Position numbers and translations under genes: made by a program
The notes under the pieces: generated by a model
The model's input: the letters and a program-made list of their open reading frames with translations, nothing else
Told to the model about the DNA's origin: nothing
Database searches by the model: none
In this document: positions 19,252-28,071 of the stretch, one piece after another
Numbering within the stretch: the first letter of the stretch is position 1
Layout: the number at the start of each line of letters is the position of its first letter
Origin: Barnesiella sp. An55
GTDB taxonomy: Bacteria > Bacteroidota > Bacteroidia > Bacteroidales > Barnesiellaceae
Direction: 5' to 3'
Length of the DNA: 64,000 nucleotides
Assembly (NCBI RefSeq): GCF_002161555.1
Contig: NZ_NFHZ01000012.1
Span: 56,192 to 120,191 of the forward strand

Positions 19252-20328
19252 ATGAAGATACTGAAGAAAATAGATCTCTATATCATCAAGAAGTTTTTGG
19301 GAACATACTTCTTTGCGATAGCCCTTATCCTGGCTATCACGATTATGTTCGACATCAACGAGAAGCTCGATTCGTTTCTCAAGGCTCCGCTCTCGGCGAC
19401 GATATTCGACTATTTCTTCAACTTCCTGCCTTACTTTGCCAACCTTTTCAGTCCGCTGTTCACCTTTATTGCGGTCATCTTCTTTACGTCGAAGCTGGCC
19501 GACAACTCCGAGATCATCGCCATGCTCTCGAGTGGCATCAGTTTCAAGCGGCTGTTTGTGCCCTATATGATTTCGGCGGCCATCATCGCCGCCTTGAACC
19601 TCTACCTGAGCTGCTATGTGATACCGCCGGCCAACGTGACCCGTATCGAATATACCAATACCTATGTGAAAAACAAGCGGGTGGACTATGCCAGTAACAT
19701 CCAGTTGCAGGTAGCACCGGGGGTTATTGCCTATATTGCCCGCTACGACAACAGCAACAAGACGGGCTACCGGTTCTCGCTCGAGACGTTTGAAGACAAG
19801 GTGCTCAAGTCGCGCCTCACGGCACAAACGATTCATTACGACTCGGCCTATCACTGGCGGGTCAACAACTACATGATACGCAATTTCAACGGCATGCGCG
19901 AGGAGTTGACGCGAGGCTCTTCGCTCGACACGATCGTGCCTATCGAACCCTCCGATTTCCTTATATCGCAAAACGACAGCGAGATGATGACTACCCCCGA
20001 GCTGCGTCGTTACATTGACCGACAGAAGGAGCGGGGCGTGGCCAATATCAAGAATTTCGAAATCGAGTATGAGCGGCGTTTTGCCATGGCTGCCGCCGCC
20101 TTTATTCTCACGGCCATAGGCATGTCGCTCTCTTCGCGCAAGGTGAAGGGGGGCATGGGTATCAACATCGGTATAGGTCTGCTGTTGAGCTTCTCCTACA
20201 TTCTGTTCTCGACCGTGACCTCGACCTTTGCCGTTTCGGGAGCTACCTCGCCGCTGCTGGCCATGTGGATTCCCAACATCATCTACACCGTCATTGCCGT
20301 GGTGCTCTATAAAAAGGCACCCAAGTAA
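19252..20328 (+). CDS. LptF/LptG-family permease
   Basis: The protein has 358 residues with six membrane segments, three at each end, around a periplasmic beta-jellyroll region (about residues 135-245): the YjgP/YjgQ layout. It starts MKILKKIDLYIIKKFLGTYF, a typical beginning. By family it is an inner-membrane partner of LptB in lipopolysaccharide transport; whether it is LptF or LptG is not clear. It lies 11 nt after tgt, an arrangement common in Bacteroidota. The frame is open upstream into tgt, but the Met at 19252 fits the family start. Confidence 0.9.
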   Translation: MKILKKIDLYIIKKFLGTYFFAIALILAITIMFDINEKLDSFLKAPLSATIFDYFFNFLPYFANLFSPLFTFIAVIFFTSKLADNSEIIAMLSSGISFKRLFVPYMISAAIIAALNLYLSCYVIPPANVTRIEYTNTYVKNKRVDYASNIQLQVAPGVIAYIARYDNSNKTGYRFSLETFEDKVLKSRLTAQTIHYDSAYHWRVNNYMIRNFNGMREELTRGSSLDTIVPIEPSDFLISQNDSEMMTTPELRRYIDRQKERGVANIKNFEIEYERRFAMAAAAFILTAIGMSLSSRKVKGGMGINIGIGLLLSFSYILFSTVTSTFAVSGATSPLLAMWIPNIIYTVIAVVLYKKAPK

Positions 20329-20395
20329 AATTATATCTTATAAACTTTTATAAATAAAAATTGGTATTTATATACGGTTTGTGGAAATAATATAT

Positions 20396-20403
20396 TACTT
20401 TTG
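20396..20403 (+). promoter_or_regulatory. -7 element upstream of the sigma factor gene
   Basis: TACTTTTG matches TAnnTTTG, 29 nt before the ATG. The nearest TTTG (20378-20381) is only 14 bp upstream, so the -33 element is weak. Confidence 0.4.
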
Positions 20404-20432
20404 CGACTTTGATTGGTTAATAAAATCAAATA

Positions 20433-20918
20433 ATGATTCAGGAAGATTTTGAGCAGCGAGTAGTCAAACTGCAAGGTGCTCTATTGGGTTTTGCCAAAAG
20501 TCTCACCCGCGATGACGACGAGGCAAAGGATCTGTTGCAAGAGACCTCTTTGAAAGCCCTGGTAAGCAAGGAGCTTTATCACGATACGGGAAGTATAAAG
20601 AGCTGGTTGTGCACCATCATGTTCAATCTGTTCTTGAATTGCCGTCGTCGCGATTTACATCAGCAGGCGATGATTGCCGATTTCAAAATGACCGACGAGG
20701 CGAGTGAAATCGAAGAGGAGAACACCTTCTCGACTACCGATATCCAGCAAATCATGAATCTGTTACCCGCCAAGAGCCGTACCCTCTTTGCCCTCTATCT
20801 GCAGGGATTCCACTACGACGAGATTGCCCGGCGCATGGATATGCCGGTGGGTACGGTCAAGGTGCAGATATTTCGCATCAAACGCAAGTTGAGGTCATGC
20901 CGGCAGCAGATTGTGTGA
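20433..20918 (+). CDS. ECF-type RNA polymerase sigma factor
   Basis: The protein has 161 residues. Region 2 includes AKSLTRDDDEAKDLLQETSLKAL and WLCTIMFNLFLNCRRR. Region 4 has MNLLPAKSRTLFALYLQGF and the DNA-binding helix-turn-helix HYDEIARRMDMPVGTVKVQI. There is no adjacent anti-sigma factor gene, so its signal cannot be read from context. The next gene on the right is convergent. It belongs to the short sigma-70 family members common in Bacteroidota. Confidence 0.92.
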   Translation: MIQEDFEQRVVKLQGALLGFAKSLTRDDDEAKDLLQETSLKALVSKELYHDTGSIKSWLCTIMFNLFLNCRRRDLHQQAMIADFKMTDEASEIEEENTFSTTDIQQIMNLLPAKSRTLFALYLQGFHYDEIARRMDMPVGTVKVQIFRIKRKLRSCRQQIV

Positions 20919-20980
20919 CGGTTTCCTCTCCGTGGCTTTGGCCGGGTTTGTTGCTATAAAGTCATGGATACGACAATATA

Positions 20981-21019
20981 AAATAGGCCTGCATCTCTTC
21001 ACAGGGATGCAGGCCTTTT
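20981..21019. terminator. Bidirectional terminator between the sigma factor and the beta-barrel operon
   Basis: An 11-bp perfect stem (20985-20995 with 21006-21016), followed by TTT on plus and by ATTTT on minus. Confidence 0.8.
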
Positions 21020-21055
21020 CGTTTATTTAAATCAGGGAGTTCTAAAAGTCGAGTG

Positions 21056-23575
21056 TTACATGCCCGAGCCGCCCATGCCGCCCATGCCGCCGGCTGCGCC
21101 GCTACCGGAACCACTGCCTCCGCTCTTGAGGTCGTCGTTGTTGATACTGCGGTGGGCCTTCTTCACCGAGTTTTTCATCTGGCCGAACGAGTAGGTTATA
21201 CCCAGCCGCACATACTGGCAGGGGTTGTAGTTGTAGTTGTCGATGCGGTAATCGTCGTTCTTGATGTGCATGACAAACTTGCGCTCTTTCGAGAAGGGGT
21301 CGCTGGCCGAGAGGTTTATCTGCAACCGCTTGTTGAAGAACGACTGGCTCACACTGAAGCCGCAGAAGGCAAAGGGTGCCGTGGTTCCCACCAGCATGCG
21401 GAATCCCGAGTAGTAACCCACGTTGGCACTGATGGCACCGTCTTTCCAGGCATTCCAGCGGGCACCCAGAAAACCGTTGTAGTCCCACCCCTTGTTGGAG
21501 TAACCGGCCCGGGTCGAGCTGTAGTCGCCATATCCGCCCGAGAGGTTGGTATAGAGGTTGAGCGTGGGCAGTACGTTGCCCGAGAAGAAGACGTTCAGTT
21601 TGCACTCGCGGGCCCGGCCTATGTTGTCGTAGGTAATGTTGGCTATACCGTTTTCGTCCATGAAGATGGTCTGCTCGATACCGTTGTTCTGTATGCGGCC
21701 GTTCAGCTCGGTGGCCAGGCTCATGCCCGTGGCGGTAAAGAGGGTATATCCCAGCGAGAAGGTGTGCGAAATCTCGGAGTCGAGGTTGGGGTTACCATAG
21801 CTCACCTGCATGGGCGAGGAGGTATCCTTGAAGGGGTTGAGTTGCCAGATGCCCGGGCGGCTGAGCCGCTGCGTGTAGGAGAGCTTGAAGGTCTGCATCT
21901 CGCGCGGTTGCCACGAGAGGGTCACATAGGGCACCACGTTGAAGAAGTCGTTGTCGAATCGAGTCTCTTGTGTACCTCCCTCGGTGTTGTGGTTGGTGGT
22001 GCGGCCGTCGTTCCAGGTCGATTCGAGCCGGGCACCTACCTTGCCGCTCCACTTCTTTATCTTCAGCACATAGCCGGCATAGAGGCCCAGGATATGCTGC
22101 GTGTAGTCGAGGTCGTTGACCGGCAGCAGCACGTCGTTCCAGGTATCGGTAGGCTCGTCCCACAGGCTTTGGGTGCGGTTGCCGTCGCTCACGTTGCAGC
22201 GCATGATGTATTTGGCACCGGCTTCGATCTGGTGCATCTCGGTGAGGGGGTCGAAGTAGTCGATCTGCACGGTCTGTTCGGTACCGTGAGCCTTGTTCTT
22301 GCTGCGTTCGATGTAGCTGTTCCAGTTGATGAGACCGTTGCTCTCGGTCGTGTAGTCCGAGTTGTTGGGGTTGTATTCAAACTGGTACGAAGCCGTGAGT
22401 GTGCGGTCTTTCTTGGCAAACGAGCGCTGGTAGTCGAGCGTTCCCGATATCGAGCCATAGTCGCTGCTCGAGTGGGTGAGCGACTGGTATTGGCTGCTGA
22501 TGTCGTTGGCTCGGTTGTAGGAGGTGTAGTCGAGATTGGAGTTGGACTTGTTGTTGCCCAGCCAGCCGAAGGCTGAGAAGCTGATGAGGTTGAGGGTGTC
22601 GATTTCGTAGCTGGCCTCGATCGAGAGGTTGTGGCCGAGCCCTTCGAATCGCGACTTGCCGTAAACGGCCGAGTGGTTGAACTCGTCGCTGCCGTAGGTC
22701 TCGGAGAAGGTCTTCGAGTGACCTCCGTGGCCGTTGGTGTAGCGGCTGCCCGAGTAGCGGCCCGAGAAGGCGAACTTGCCAATCTGCGAGGAGAGGTAGA
22801 TGTTGCCGCCGAATCCGCCTCGGTTGTCGGCGTTGGCCCCCACGCTGCCCACTACACCGTTGGTGTCGCGACGGGTCACGGTGACGATATTGATGATACC
22901 GCCCACGCCCTCGGCCTCGTATTTCGACGAGGGGTTGGTGATGACTTCGATATTCTTGATCGAGCTGGCCGGCATGCTCTTGAGCACCTCCTTGAGGTTG
23001 TCGCCCGACATGATGGCCGAGCTCTTGCCGTTGAGCAGCACCTTGTAGTTGCTCTGTCCGTTGAGGCGGATGTTCTCCTCGGCATCGACGGTAATCATGG
23101 GCACCTTGCGCAGCATGTCGAGAGCATTGTTGCTCGTGGCCTCGGGATCGGCCTCCATGTCATAGGTTATCTTGTCGATGTCGCTCTTGATGAGGGGGCG
23201 TTGGGCCACGACGGTCACCTCCGAGAGTTCTGTTCCCTCGGTGAGGGTGAGGTTGCCCAGATTTTTGGTGCGCTCGCCCGGTTCTATCGACACCTCTACG
23301 CGGTTGGTCGCATAGCCTACCGACGAGATGACCAGCGTATAGCGGTTGCCGGCGGCAGCCGTAGCGGTGAAGTTTCCGTCCACGTCAGAGGCCACGCGGG
23401 TCAATACCTTGCCGTCGCTGTTTTCCACCCCCACGGTTACGAAGGGGATGGCTTCGCCACTGATCGAGTCGGTCACGGTGCCGCTTATCTTGCAATCGGC
23501 CGCAGCGGCGTGGGCCATAGTGAATACCGAGAATAACATTCCCAGCAGAATACCCAATTTGAAAACTCGTTTCAT
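21056..23575 (-). CDS. TonB-dependent-receptor-like outer-membrane beta-barrel protein
   Basis: The protein has 839 residues. A signal peptide (MKRVFKLGILLGMLFSVFTMAHA) is followed by a carboxypeptidase-regulatory-like domain (ISGTVTDSISGEAIPFVTVG), a plug domain with IRLNGQSNYKVLLNGKSSA and YEAEGVGGIINIVT, then a long beta barrel of the outer-membrane beta-barrel family (PF14905-like). The C-terminus is a Gly/Met/Ser-rich tail (GGSGSGSGAAGGMGGMGGS), which is unusual because the barrel normally ends at the last strand. It is the last gene of a five-gene operon with an ABC transporter and a GntR regulator, which suggests that expression responds to the same signal. The ligand is unknown. Confidence 0.85.
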   Translation of the reverse strand: MKRVFKLGILLGMLFSVFTMAHAAAADCKISGTVTDSISGEAIPFVTVGVENSDGKVLTRVASDVDGNFTATAAAGNRYTLVISSVGYATNRVEVSIEPGERTKNLGNLTLTEGTELSEVTVVAQRPLIKSDIDKITYDMEADPEATSNNALDMLRKVPMITVDAEENIRLNGQSNYKVLLNGKSSAIMSGDNLKEVLKSMPASSIKNIEVITNPSSKYEAEGVGGIINIVTVTRRDTNGVVGSVGANADNRGGFGGNIYLSSQIGKFAFSGRYSGSRYTNGHGGHSKTFSETYGSDEFNHSAVYGKSRFEGLGHNLSIEASYEIDTLNLISFSAFGWLGNNKSNSNLDYTSYNRANDISSQYQSLTHSSSDYGSISGTLDYQRSFAKKDRTLTASYQFEYNPNNSDYTTESNGLINWNSYIERSKNKAHGTEQTVQIDYFDPLTEMHQIEAGAKYIMRCNVSDGNRTQSLWDEPTDTWNDVLLPVNDLDYTQHILGLYAGYVLKIKKWSGKVGARLESTWNDGRTTNHNTEGGTQETRFDNDFFNVVPYVTLSWQPREMQTFKLSYTQRLSRPGIWQLNPFKDTSSPMQVSYGNPNLDSEISHTFSLGYTLFTATGMSLATELNGRIQNNGIEQTIFMDENGIANITYDNIGRARECKLNVFFSGNVLPTLNLYTNLSGGYGDYSSTRAGYSNKGWDYNGFLGARWNAWKDGAISANVGYYSGFRMLVGTTAPFAFCGFSVSQSFFNKRLQINLSASDPFSKERKFVMHIKNDDYRIDNYNYNPCQYVRLGITYSFGQMKNSVKKAHRSINNDDLKSGGSGSGSGAAGGMGGMGGSGM

Positions 23576-23621
23576 CTGTTATTAGTCAATTAAAGTGCGT
23601 GATGAATTGGTTGGTCTGTTC

Positions 23622-24446
23622 TTATTTTTTCTCTTTTTTGTCGGCTTTGTCGTCGGAGGAGTATTTCACGCCGATGCCGAAACTCACGGTGTCGATACTG
23701 TCGTTACCAATCGACTTCGACAGGTTGAACTCTATGAGATCGGTAGATCCGGTCACCCCGATGTTGTTGCCCTCGAGCGCCAGGGTATTGAGCGCCTTGG
23801 GGAGGAAGGCGGTGCCTATGTTGTTGTTCGAGAGGCTCAACGAACATGTATTGTTGAGGTATGCAAATAGTGTGCCGATATTGCATTGCTGGCAGGTGGT
23901 TCCACTGTGGCCTATGCTGTCCTGCATGACGAGCATACCCACGTTCGATTCCCGCACGACCACGTCGCCTTGCGATTGGACGATGAGTTTATCGAAGTTG
24001 CCCTCCGAGAAATAGAGCGTGACGTTGGGGTTGTGGTTCTCGACGATGAGTCGGGTGTTGTGGTCGTAGTCGAGAGTCTGTTTGCCAAACCACGACTGAG
24101 GTATCGAGTCGTTGGAGTCATCGGCCGCCGGCTGTTCCAGCCACTGGTCGGTGATATGCAGGGTGTCGCCCGTGTAGTTTTCGCCGTTGGCGAAGACGAT
24201 ACCCTGCCGGGAATCTTTCTTGTCGCGGGTCGAGATGAAGATGCAGGAATATACCGAGTCGTTGTCGGTATCGTCGATAACGAGGTAACGCACGGGGGCG
24301 TTGTAATTTTCATTATAATCCAGCAACTCTTTCAGACTCTTCAATTTCGTTTCGGGCGAGAGGTTGCTGATGATTTTGATGGCGATGATGGGAGTGAATA
24401 TCATCACGGCCAGAACGATTAACAGGACTATGGTCGAGCGTTTCAT
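23622..24446 (-). CDS. Membrane-anchored hypothetical protein with beta-helix-like repeats
   Basis: The protein has 274 residues with an uncleaved N-terminal anchor (IVLLIVLAVMIFTPIIAIKI). The extracytoplasmic part is rich in short beta-type repeats with Asn ladders (LIVENHNPNVTLYFSE, NIGTLFAYLNNT, NNNIGTAFL, GNNIGVTG), suggesting a right-handed beta-helix or GIN-like fold. It ends in a highly charged tail (DDKADKKEKK). Its start overlaps the end of the GntR gene by 4 nt (ATGA), so translation is probably coupled. Function unknown; the position suggests an envelope role linked to the operon's ABC transporter. Confidence 0.72.
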   Translation of the reverse strand: MKRSTIVLLIVLAVMIFTPIIAIKIISNLSPETKLKSLKELLDYNENYNAPVRYLVIDDTDNDSVYSCIFISTRDKKDSRQGIVFANGENYTGDTLHITDQWLEQPAADDSNDSIPQSWFGKQTLDYDHNTRLIVENHNPNVTLYFSEGNFDKLIVQSQGDVVVRESNVGMLVMQDSIGHSGTTCQQCNIGTLFAYLNNTCSLSLSNNNIGTAFLPKALNTLALEGNNIGVTGSTDLIEFNLSKSIGNDSIDTVSFGIGVKYSSDDKADKKEKK

Positions 24447-24835
24447 GATTCTTGGTTTGAGGGGTTTGACGTGAGGTTATTGATAAATTCCCGGTACATG
24501 GAGTCAATTTCGTCCATGGGGATGTGCAGGGTATAAAGCTGCATGAAGAAGCGAGGCAGTTCGGTCTTGAGGAATTCGTTTCGCCGATACTCTTTGATTT
24601 TGTGTTTGGCATCGGGCGAGACAAAGAAGCCGATTCCCCGTTTGTTGAAGATGATACCCTGAGTCTGCAAAAATTCATAGGAACGCATCACCGTGTTGGC
24701 GTTTACCTCCACGAGGGCCGCGTATTCGCGCACCGAGGGTATGCGGGCCCCAATGGCATAGTGGCCCAGCAGTATCTCGTCGCTGATGCGTTCGGCGATT
24801 TGCAGGTAGATGGTCTGGTTCTCTTTGAATTGCAT
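24443..24835 (-). CDS. GntR-family (YtrA-like) transcriptional regulator
   Basis: The protein has 130 residues. The N-terminal winged helix-turn-helix is MQFKENQTIYLQIAERISDE, then IPSVREYAALVEVNANTV and LQTQGIIFNKRGIGFFV. The short C-terminal helical tail (about 55 residues) is typical of the YtrA subfamily, which usually controls neighbouring ABC transporter genes. It is the third gene of the operon, 2 nt after the membrane-protein gene. The Met at 24835 is chosen because it opens the HTH domain. The likely target is the operon's own promoter. Confidence 0.9.
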   Translation of the reverse strand: MQFKENQTIYLQIAERISDEILLGHYAIGARIPSVREYAALVEVNANTVMRSYEFLQTQGIIFNKRGIGFFVSPDAKHKIKEYRRNEFLKTELPRFFMQLYTLHIPMDEIDSMYREFINNLTSNPSNQES

Positions 24836-24837
24836 AC

Positions 24838-25710
24838 TTATCGTTTGGTTTCGTTTATTTCGAGTTCTTTCATGCGCATGTAGCCGATGTATCCGAACAG
24901 CAGATATTCTACGGCGCTGATGCCATTGAGTATCCACACGAGGTCGTTGTTGTTGAAGCTGTCTAAGTAGTTCCCTACGACCAGAAAGGTAAACAACGAC
25001 TCCAATTCCTCTTTATCCAGCAGGGTGGTATAGAATACGATGACGATGATGCCCAGCAGAAAGCAGGCAGCAATGGTCTTGAGAAAACTGTTTTTCTGCC
25101 ACAGCGTAGCTCCCAGCGTGAAGGTAACGATAATGTTGATCGTGTAGTTCACCAGGAACGAGGTGCTGTACATGTTGTTGTTCCAGAAGGTGAGCAAGCC
25201 TTGCAGCGGCGTGCCCGGGTTGAAGGCTTCGCCGCGTATCATCGACGAGGCTACCTCCGAGACATACTGGGCCACCAGGATGGCTGCGAAGAAGAGGATA
25301 GGGTAGAGCACGATGGTCCACAGCAGGTGGGCGATATACTTCTCGGCGGTCGAGGCGGGCACCACCAGGTAGAGCACCCGTTTGGAGCGGCGGCCTATCT
25401 GGTCGGCCAGGCTCGAGGCGCTCTTGGCGATATAGACAAAAAAGCCGAGCCAGATAATAATTTGTATCCCGGTCGAGGCGATGGAGGGAGTCAGTCCCTT
25501 TTCGTCGGTCGAGTGGAAGAGAAACATCAAGAGGGTGTAGATGCCGGCCAGCGAGAAGAACTGGAGCAAGAGTCCCCGTTTCCACTCGTGTATCTGCTTG
25601 GAGCAGTAGCGGCCGAAACGTTTCAAGTTGAATAAGTTGGAGGCCGTCGGGCGTGCGGCTACCGAGGCGGTTGCCTCTTGTGCGTTGGGGGTTATATCAT
25701 ATTCGTTCAT
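24838..25710 (-). CDS. ABC-2-type membrane protein
   Basis: The protein has 290 residues with about six hydrophobic segments (for example LLLQFFSLAGIYTLLMFLF, IVLYPILFFAAILVAQYV, AACFLLGIIVIVFYTTLL). The cytoplasmic N-terminus has FNLKRFGRYCSKQIHEWKRG. It is the partner of the ATPase encoded 7 nt upstream. The substrate is unknown; YtrA-linked ABC systems are often involved in envelope stress or antimicrobial resistance, and that is inference here. Confidence 0.8.
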   Translation of the reverse strand: MNEYDITPNAQEATASVAARPTASNLFNLKRFGRYCSKQIHEWKRGLLLQFFSLAGIYTLLMFLFHSTDEKGLTPSIASTGIQIIIWLGFFVYIAKSASSLADQIGRRSKRVLYLVVPASTAEKYIAHLLWTIVLYPILFFAAILVAQYVSEVASSMIRGEAFNPGTPLQGLLTFWNNNMYSTSFLVNYTINIIVTFTLGATLWQKNSFLKTIAACFLLGIIVIVFYTTLLDKEELESLFTFLVVGNYLDSFNNNDLVWILNGISAVEYLLFGYIGYMRMKELEINETKR

Positions 25711-25717
25711 GATTGGT

Positions 25718-26566
25718 TCATTTTACAGGGTTGGCAAATATACGTTCGATCTCCGCCGGTTTTTCGATGGCGTAGTTGAAGAGCATCTCGATGTCGAGCG
25801 GCGACTCCTCGCCCGTGGGGTTGGGCAGGATGGCACTGTATCCAGCAATGGTCGAGACCGAGTAGAGCGCCCCCTCGACGTCGGCTTCGCTGGCCCCCTT
25901 GACGAATCGCAGGTGCGAGGTGATGTCGGCCGTGTCGCGGTCGAGCAGCAGGCGACCGCCCTCGAGAATGTCGATGCGGTCGATCATGTTTTCGAGGTCG
26001 CGCACCTGGTGAGTCGAGATGACAATGCTCTTCTGCTCGTTCATACCCGAGGCAATAACCTTGCGGAACTGGCTCTTCGAGGGGATGTCCATGCCGTTGG
26101 TAGGCTCGTCCATGAGCAGCAGCGGGGTGTTGGTGGCCAGGGCGAAGCTCACCAGATATTTCTTTTTCTGACCCATCGAAGTCTTGGCCAGGTTCTTGAC
26201 ATTCTCCAGTTCGAAGTCGGCCAGGTATCGGTCGAACTGCTCGCGGTCGAAGTGGGGATAGAAGACGCTGTTGCGGCGCACATAGGCATCGACCGAGATC
26301 GCGGGGAGGTCAAACTCCTCGGGCACGAGGAATATCTTCTCGAGTGTCTCGGGATAGCGGTGCCGCACCTCCACGCCGTCGAGCGTGACGTGGCCCTTGT
26401 GGGGAAACATCAGTCCGCACATCATATAGAGCAGGGTCGATTTACCGATTCCGTTTTTACCCAGCAGGCCGTAAACCGAACCCGGTTGTATCGTCAGGCT
26501 TATGCCGTTGAAGATGGGGGTCTTCTTTTTGTGGTAACTAAATTCAAGATTCTCAATCTGTAACAT
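25718..26566 (-). CDS. ABC transporter ATP-binding protein
   Basis: The protein has 282 residues. Walker A is GLLGKNGIGKST (Ile where Ala is common), the Q loop is near IFLVPEEFDLP, and the signature is degenerate (TSMGQKKKYLVS instead of LSGGQ). Walker B is PLLLMDEPTNGMD and the switch His is in IVISTHQVRD. The degenerate signature is typical of the YtrB-like branch. First gene of the operon. The Met at 26566 begins the domain (MLQIENLEFSY). It has a good promoter upstream on minus. Confidence 0.92.
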   Translation of the reverse strand: MLQIENLEFSYHKKKTPIFNGISLTIQPGSVYGLLGKNGIGKSTLLYMMCGLMFPHKGHVTLDGVEVRHRYPETLEKIFLVPEEFDLPAISVDAYVRRNSVFYPHFDREQFDRYLADFELENVKNLAKTSMGQKKKYLVSFALATNTPLLLMDEPTNGMDIPSKSQFRKVIASGMNEQKSIVISTHQVRDLENMIDRIDILEGGRLLLDRDTADITSHLRFVKGASEADVEGALYSVSTIAGYSAILPNPTGEESPLDIEMLFNYAIEKPAEIERIFANPVK

Positions 26567-26623
26567 AATATCTCGGATTAGAATTGTTTTACTGTTTTTG
26601 TGTATTAGTTTAATAGTACACTG

Positions 26624-26653
26624 CAAATGTAAGCAATGATTTTAAAATAGCAA
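26624..26653 (-). promoter_or_regulatory. Promoter of the ABC/GntR operon
   Basis: Read on minus: TTG (26651-26653), 19 bp, TACATTTG (26624-26631). The long AT-rich leader to the ATG (about 57 nt) could hold a GntR operator. Confidence 0.6.
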
Positions 26654-26680
26654 CAAAAAAACTTATTTTTTTTCAGTCGA

Positions 26681-26712
26681 TTTGCAAAAGCCAGTTAGGA
26701 TTTGTACTTTTA
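26681..26712 (+). promoter_or_regulatory. Promoter of the acidic protein / OmpA-like pair
   Basis: TTTG at 26681-26684, 20 bp, TACTTTTA at 26705-26712. Confidence 0.55.
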
Positions 26713-26744
26713 CCCAATCAATAAACTCCCAAAAAAAGAAAGTT

Positions 26745-27062
26745 ATGAGTGAGAATGAGGATTTGTTTACCTACGACGAAGACGACGCCGTAAAATATAT
26801 ATTGAATGTATTGCCCCAGGAATTGAAAGAGAAATACAGCCACGACGATATTGTCTATATTACCGATGTGGTATATGACTACTACGAGCAAAAGGGCCTC
26901 TTCAACGAAGATGCCGGCGACGAGGTAGAGCTCGACGAGGACGATATCATCGACTATGCCCGCAAGTGTGCCCACAAAGACGGCATGAAGATCGACGACG
27001 AGGATATGCCGTTCCTGGTACGGGGCGAGTTGGATTATGAAGAGTCGCTGGGTGTTTTCTGA
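26745..27062 (+). CDS. Small acidic conserved hypothetical protein
   Basis: The protein has 105 residues, very acidic (FTYDEDDAVKYILN, then DEVELDEDDIIDYARK). It is soluble with no signal peptide. I recognise no named domain, though such proteins appear widely in Bacteroidales. The Met at 26745 follows a well-placed promoter. The OmpA-like gene follows after 11 nt, so the pair is probably an operon. Confidence 0.7.
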   Translation: MSENEDLFTYDEDDAVKYILNVLPQELKEKYSHDDIVYITDVVYDYYEQKGLFNEDAGDEVELDEDDIIDYARKCAHKDGMKIDDEDMPFLVRGELDYEESLGVF

Positions 27063-27073
27063 GGAGGGGTGTG

Positions 27074-27772
27074 ATGAACAGAAAAACAGGATTTGCCATA
27101 CTGCTGGGTGTAGCGGCACTTCTCCCCGCCGAGGTAGCCTCGCAGAATATTTTCCAGAAAGCGGGCAACACGATATCGTCGTGGTTCTCGCCGAAAGAGA
27201 AACCGAGCGAGGAGGTCGTTGTCGAGCACACCGACCTGACGAAACTGACTCTCGACGAGAATATTTCGATACCCGAGATTGACAAGGATGCCCGCAAGAT
27301 ACGCACAGCGCAGTCGCGCGAAATGCGCCGCCTGCAACGGGCCCGTCTCACCGATTTGAAGTTGATACGCGACTACGAGGTGATCAAGGCCACGTTGTCG
27401 GCTTCGAATCTCTTCTTGCCCAACGACACGGTGTTGAGCGAAAAGGCCGATATCTTTCTGCGTCCCTTCCTGGTCGATTTGCGCATCCCCGACTACTACC
27501 ATGTGATGCTGGTCATGCATAGCGACAATACCGGTTCCGAGTCGTACTGCCTCGACCTCACCCGGGCTCGGGTACAGGCCGTGCGCGACTGGTTTGCCCG
27601 TAATGGGGGAAATACCGACTATATGGTTGTGTATGAGGCCGGCGCCTTTGCTCCCATCGCTTCGAACGAAACCATGGAGGGGCGTGCCAAGAACCGCAGG
27701 CTCGACATCTATCTGATACCAGGCGAGAAGATGATCGACATGGCCCGTCGGGGGCAACTCGACAAGCGATAG
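27074..27772 (+). CDS. OmpA-like periplasmic/outer-membrane protein
   Basis: The protein has 232 residues with a signal peptide (MNRKTGFAILLGVAALLPAEVASQ). The last 130 residues follow an OmpA_C fold: LSEKADIFLRPFLVDL, then MLVMHSDNTGSES, CLDLTRARVQAVRDWFA and EGRAKNRRLDIYLIPG, the peptidoglycan-binding signature with a conserved Arg. It probably anchors the envelope to peptidoglycan. A good Shine-Dalgarno (GAGGAGG, 27061-27067) lies 6 nt before the ATG at 27074, favouring this start over the GTG one codon earlier. Confidence 0.82.
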   Translation: MNRKTGFAILLGVAALLPAEVASQNIFQKAGNTISSWFSPKEKPSEEVVVEHTDLTKLTLDENISIPEIDKDARKIRTAQSREMRRLQRARLTDLKLIRDYEVIKATLSASNLFLPNDTVLSEKADIFLRPFLVDLRIPDYYHVMLVMHSDNTGSESYCLDLTRARVQAVRDWFARNGGNTDYMVVYEAGAFAPIASNETMEGRAKNRRLDIYLIPGEKMIDMARRGQLDKR

Positions 27773-27976
27773 TCGCGAGCGGGCATGACCCGGGAGTTGG
27801 CTCGGCAAACGGGTGGACTCGGTTGCTCTTTTGTCCTATTCAGGGGGGGAGAGGTGAGGTGACTACGCCCTTGTGACTCGAACCGGCCTGCTCCTCTTTA
27901 CACCTATTTTTTACTGTTATTGGATAAGCCAGGAGGCGCCCCGGAATAGTCAAAACCCGAAAAACTCTGTTTTTCT

Positions 27977-28008
27977 TTTGACTCTCCGCTCACCTTTCAC
28001 TATCTTTG
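27977..28008 (+). promoter_or_regulatory. Promoter of proS
   Basis: TTTG at 27977-27980, 20 bp, TATCTTTG at 28001-28008: consensus match. Confidence 0.75.
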
Positions 28009-28071
28009 CAAATCCTTTGCATCGGGCAGGGGACTACTGTTTTCATGTCAATAATAAAAACCGCATAAATA

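Noticed and set aside
21053..22576. Long plus-strand frame antisense to the beta-barrel gene
   Set aside because: It lacks any recognisable feature and lies within a clear receptor-like gene.
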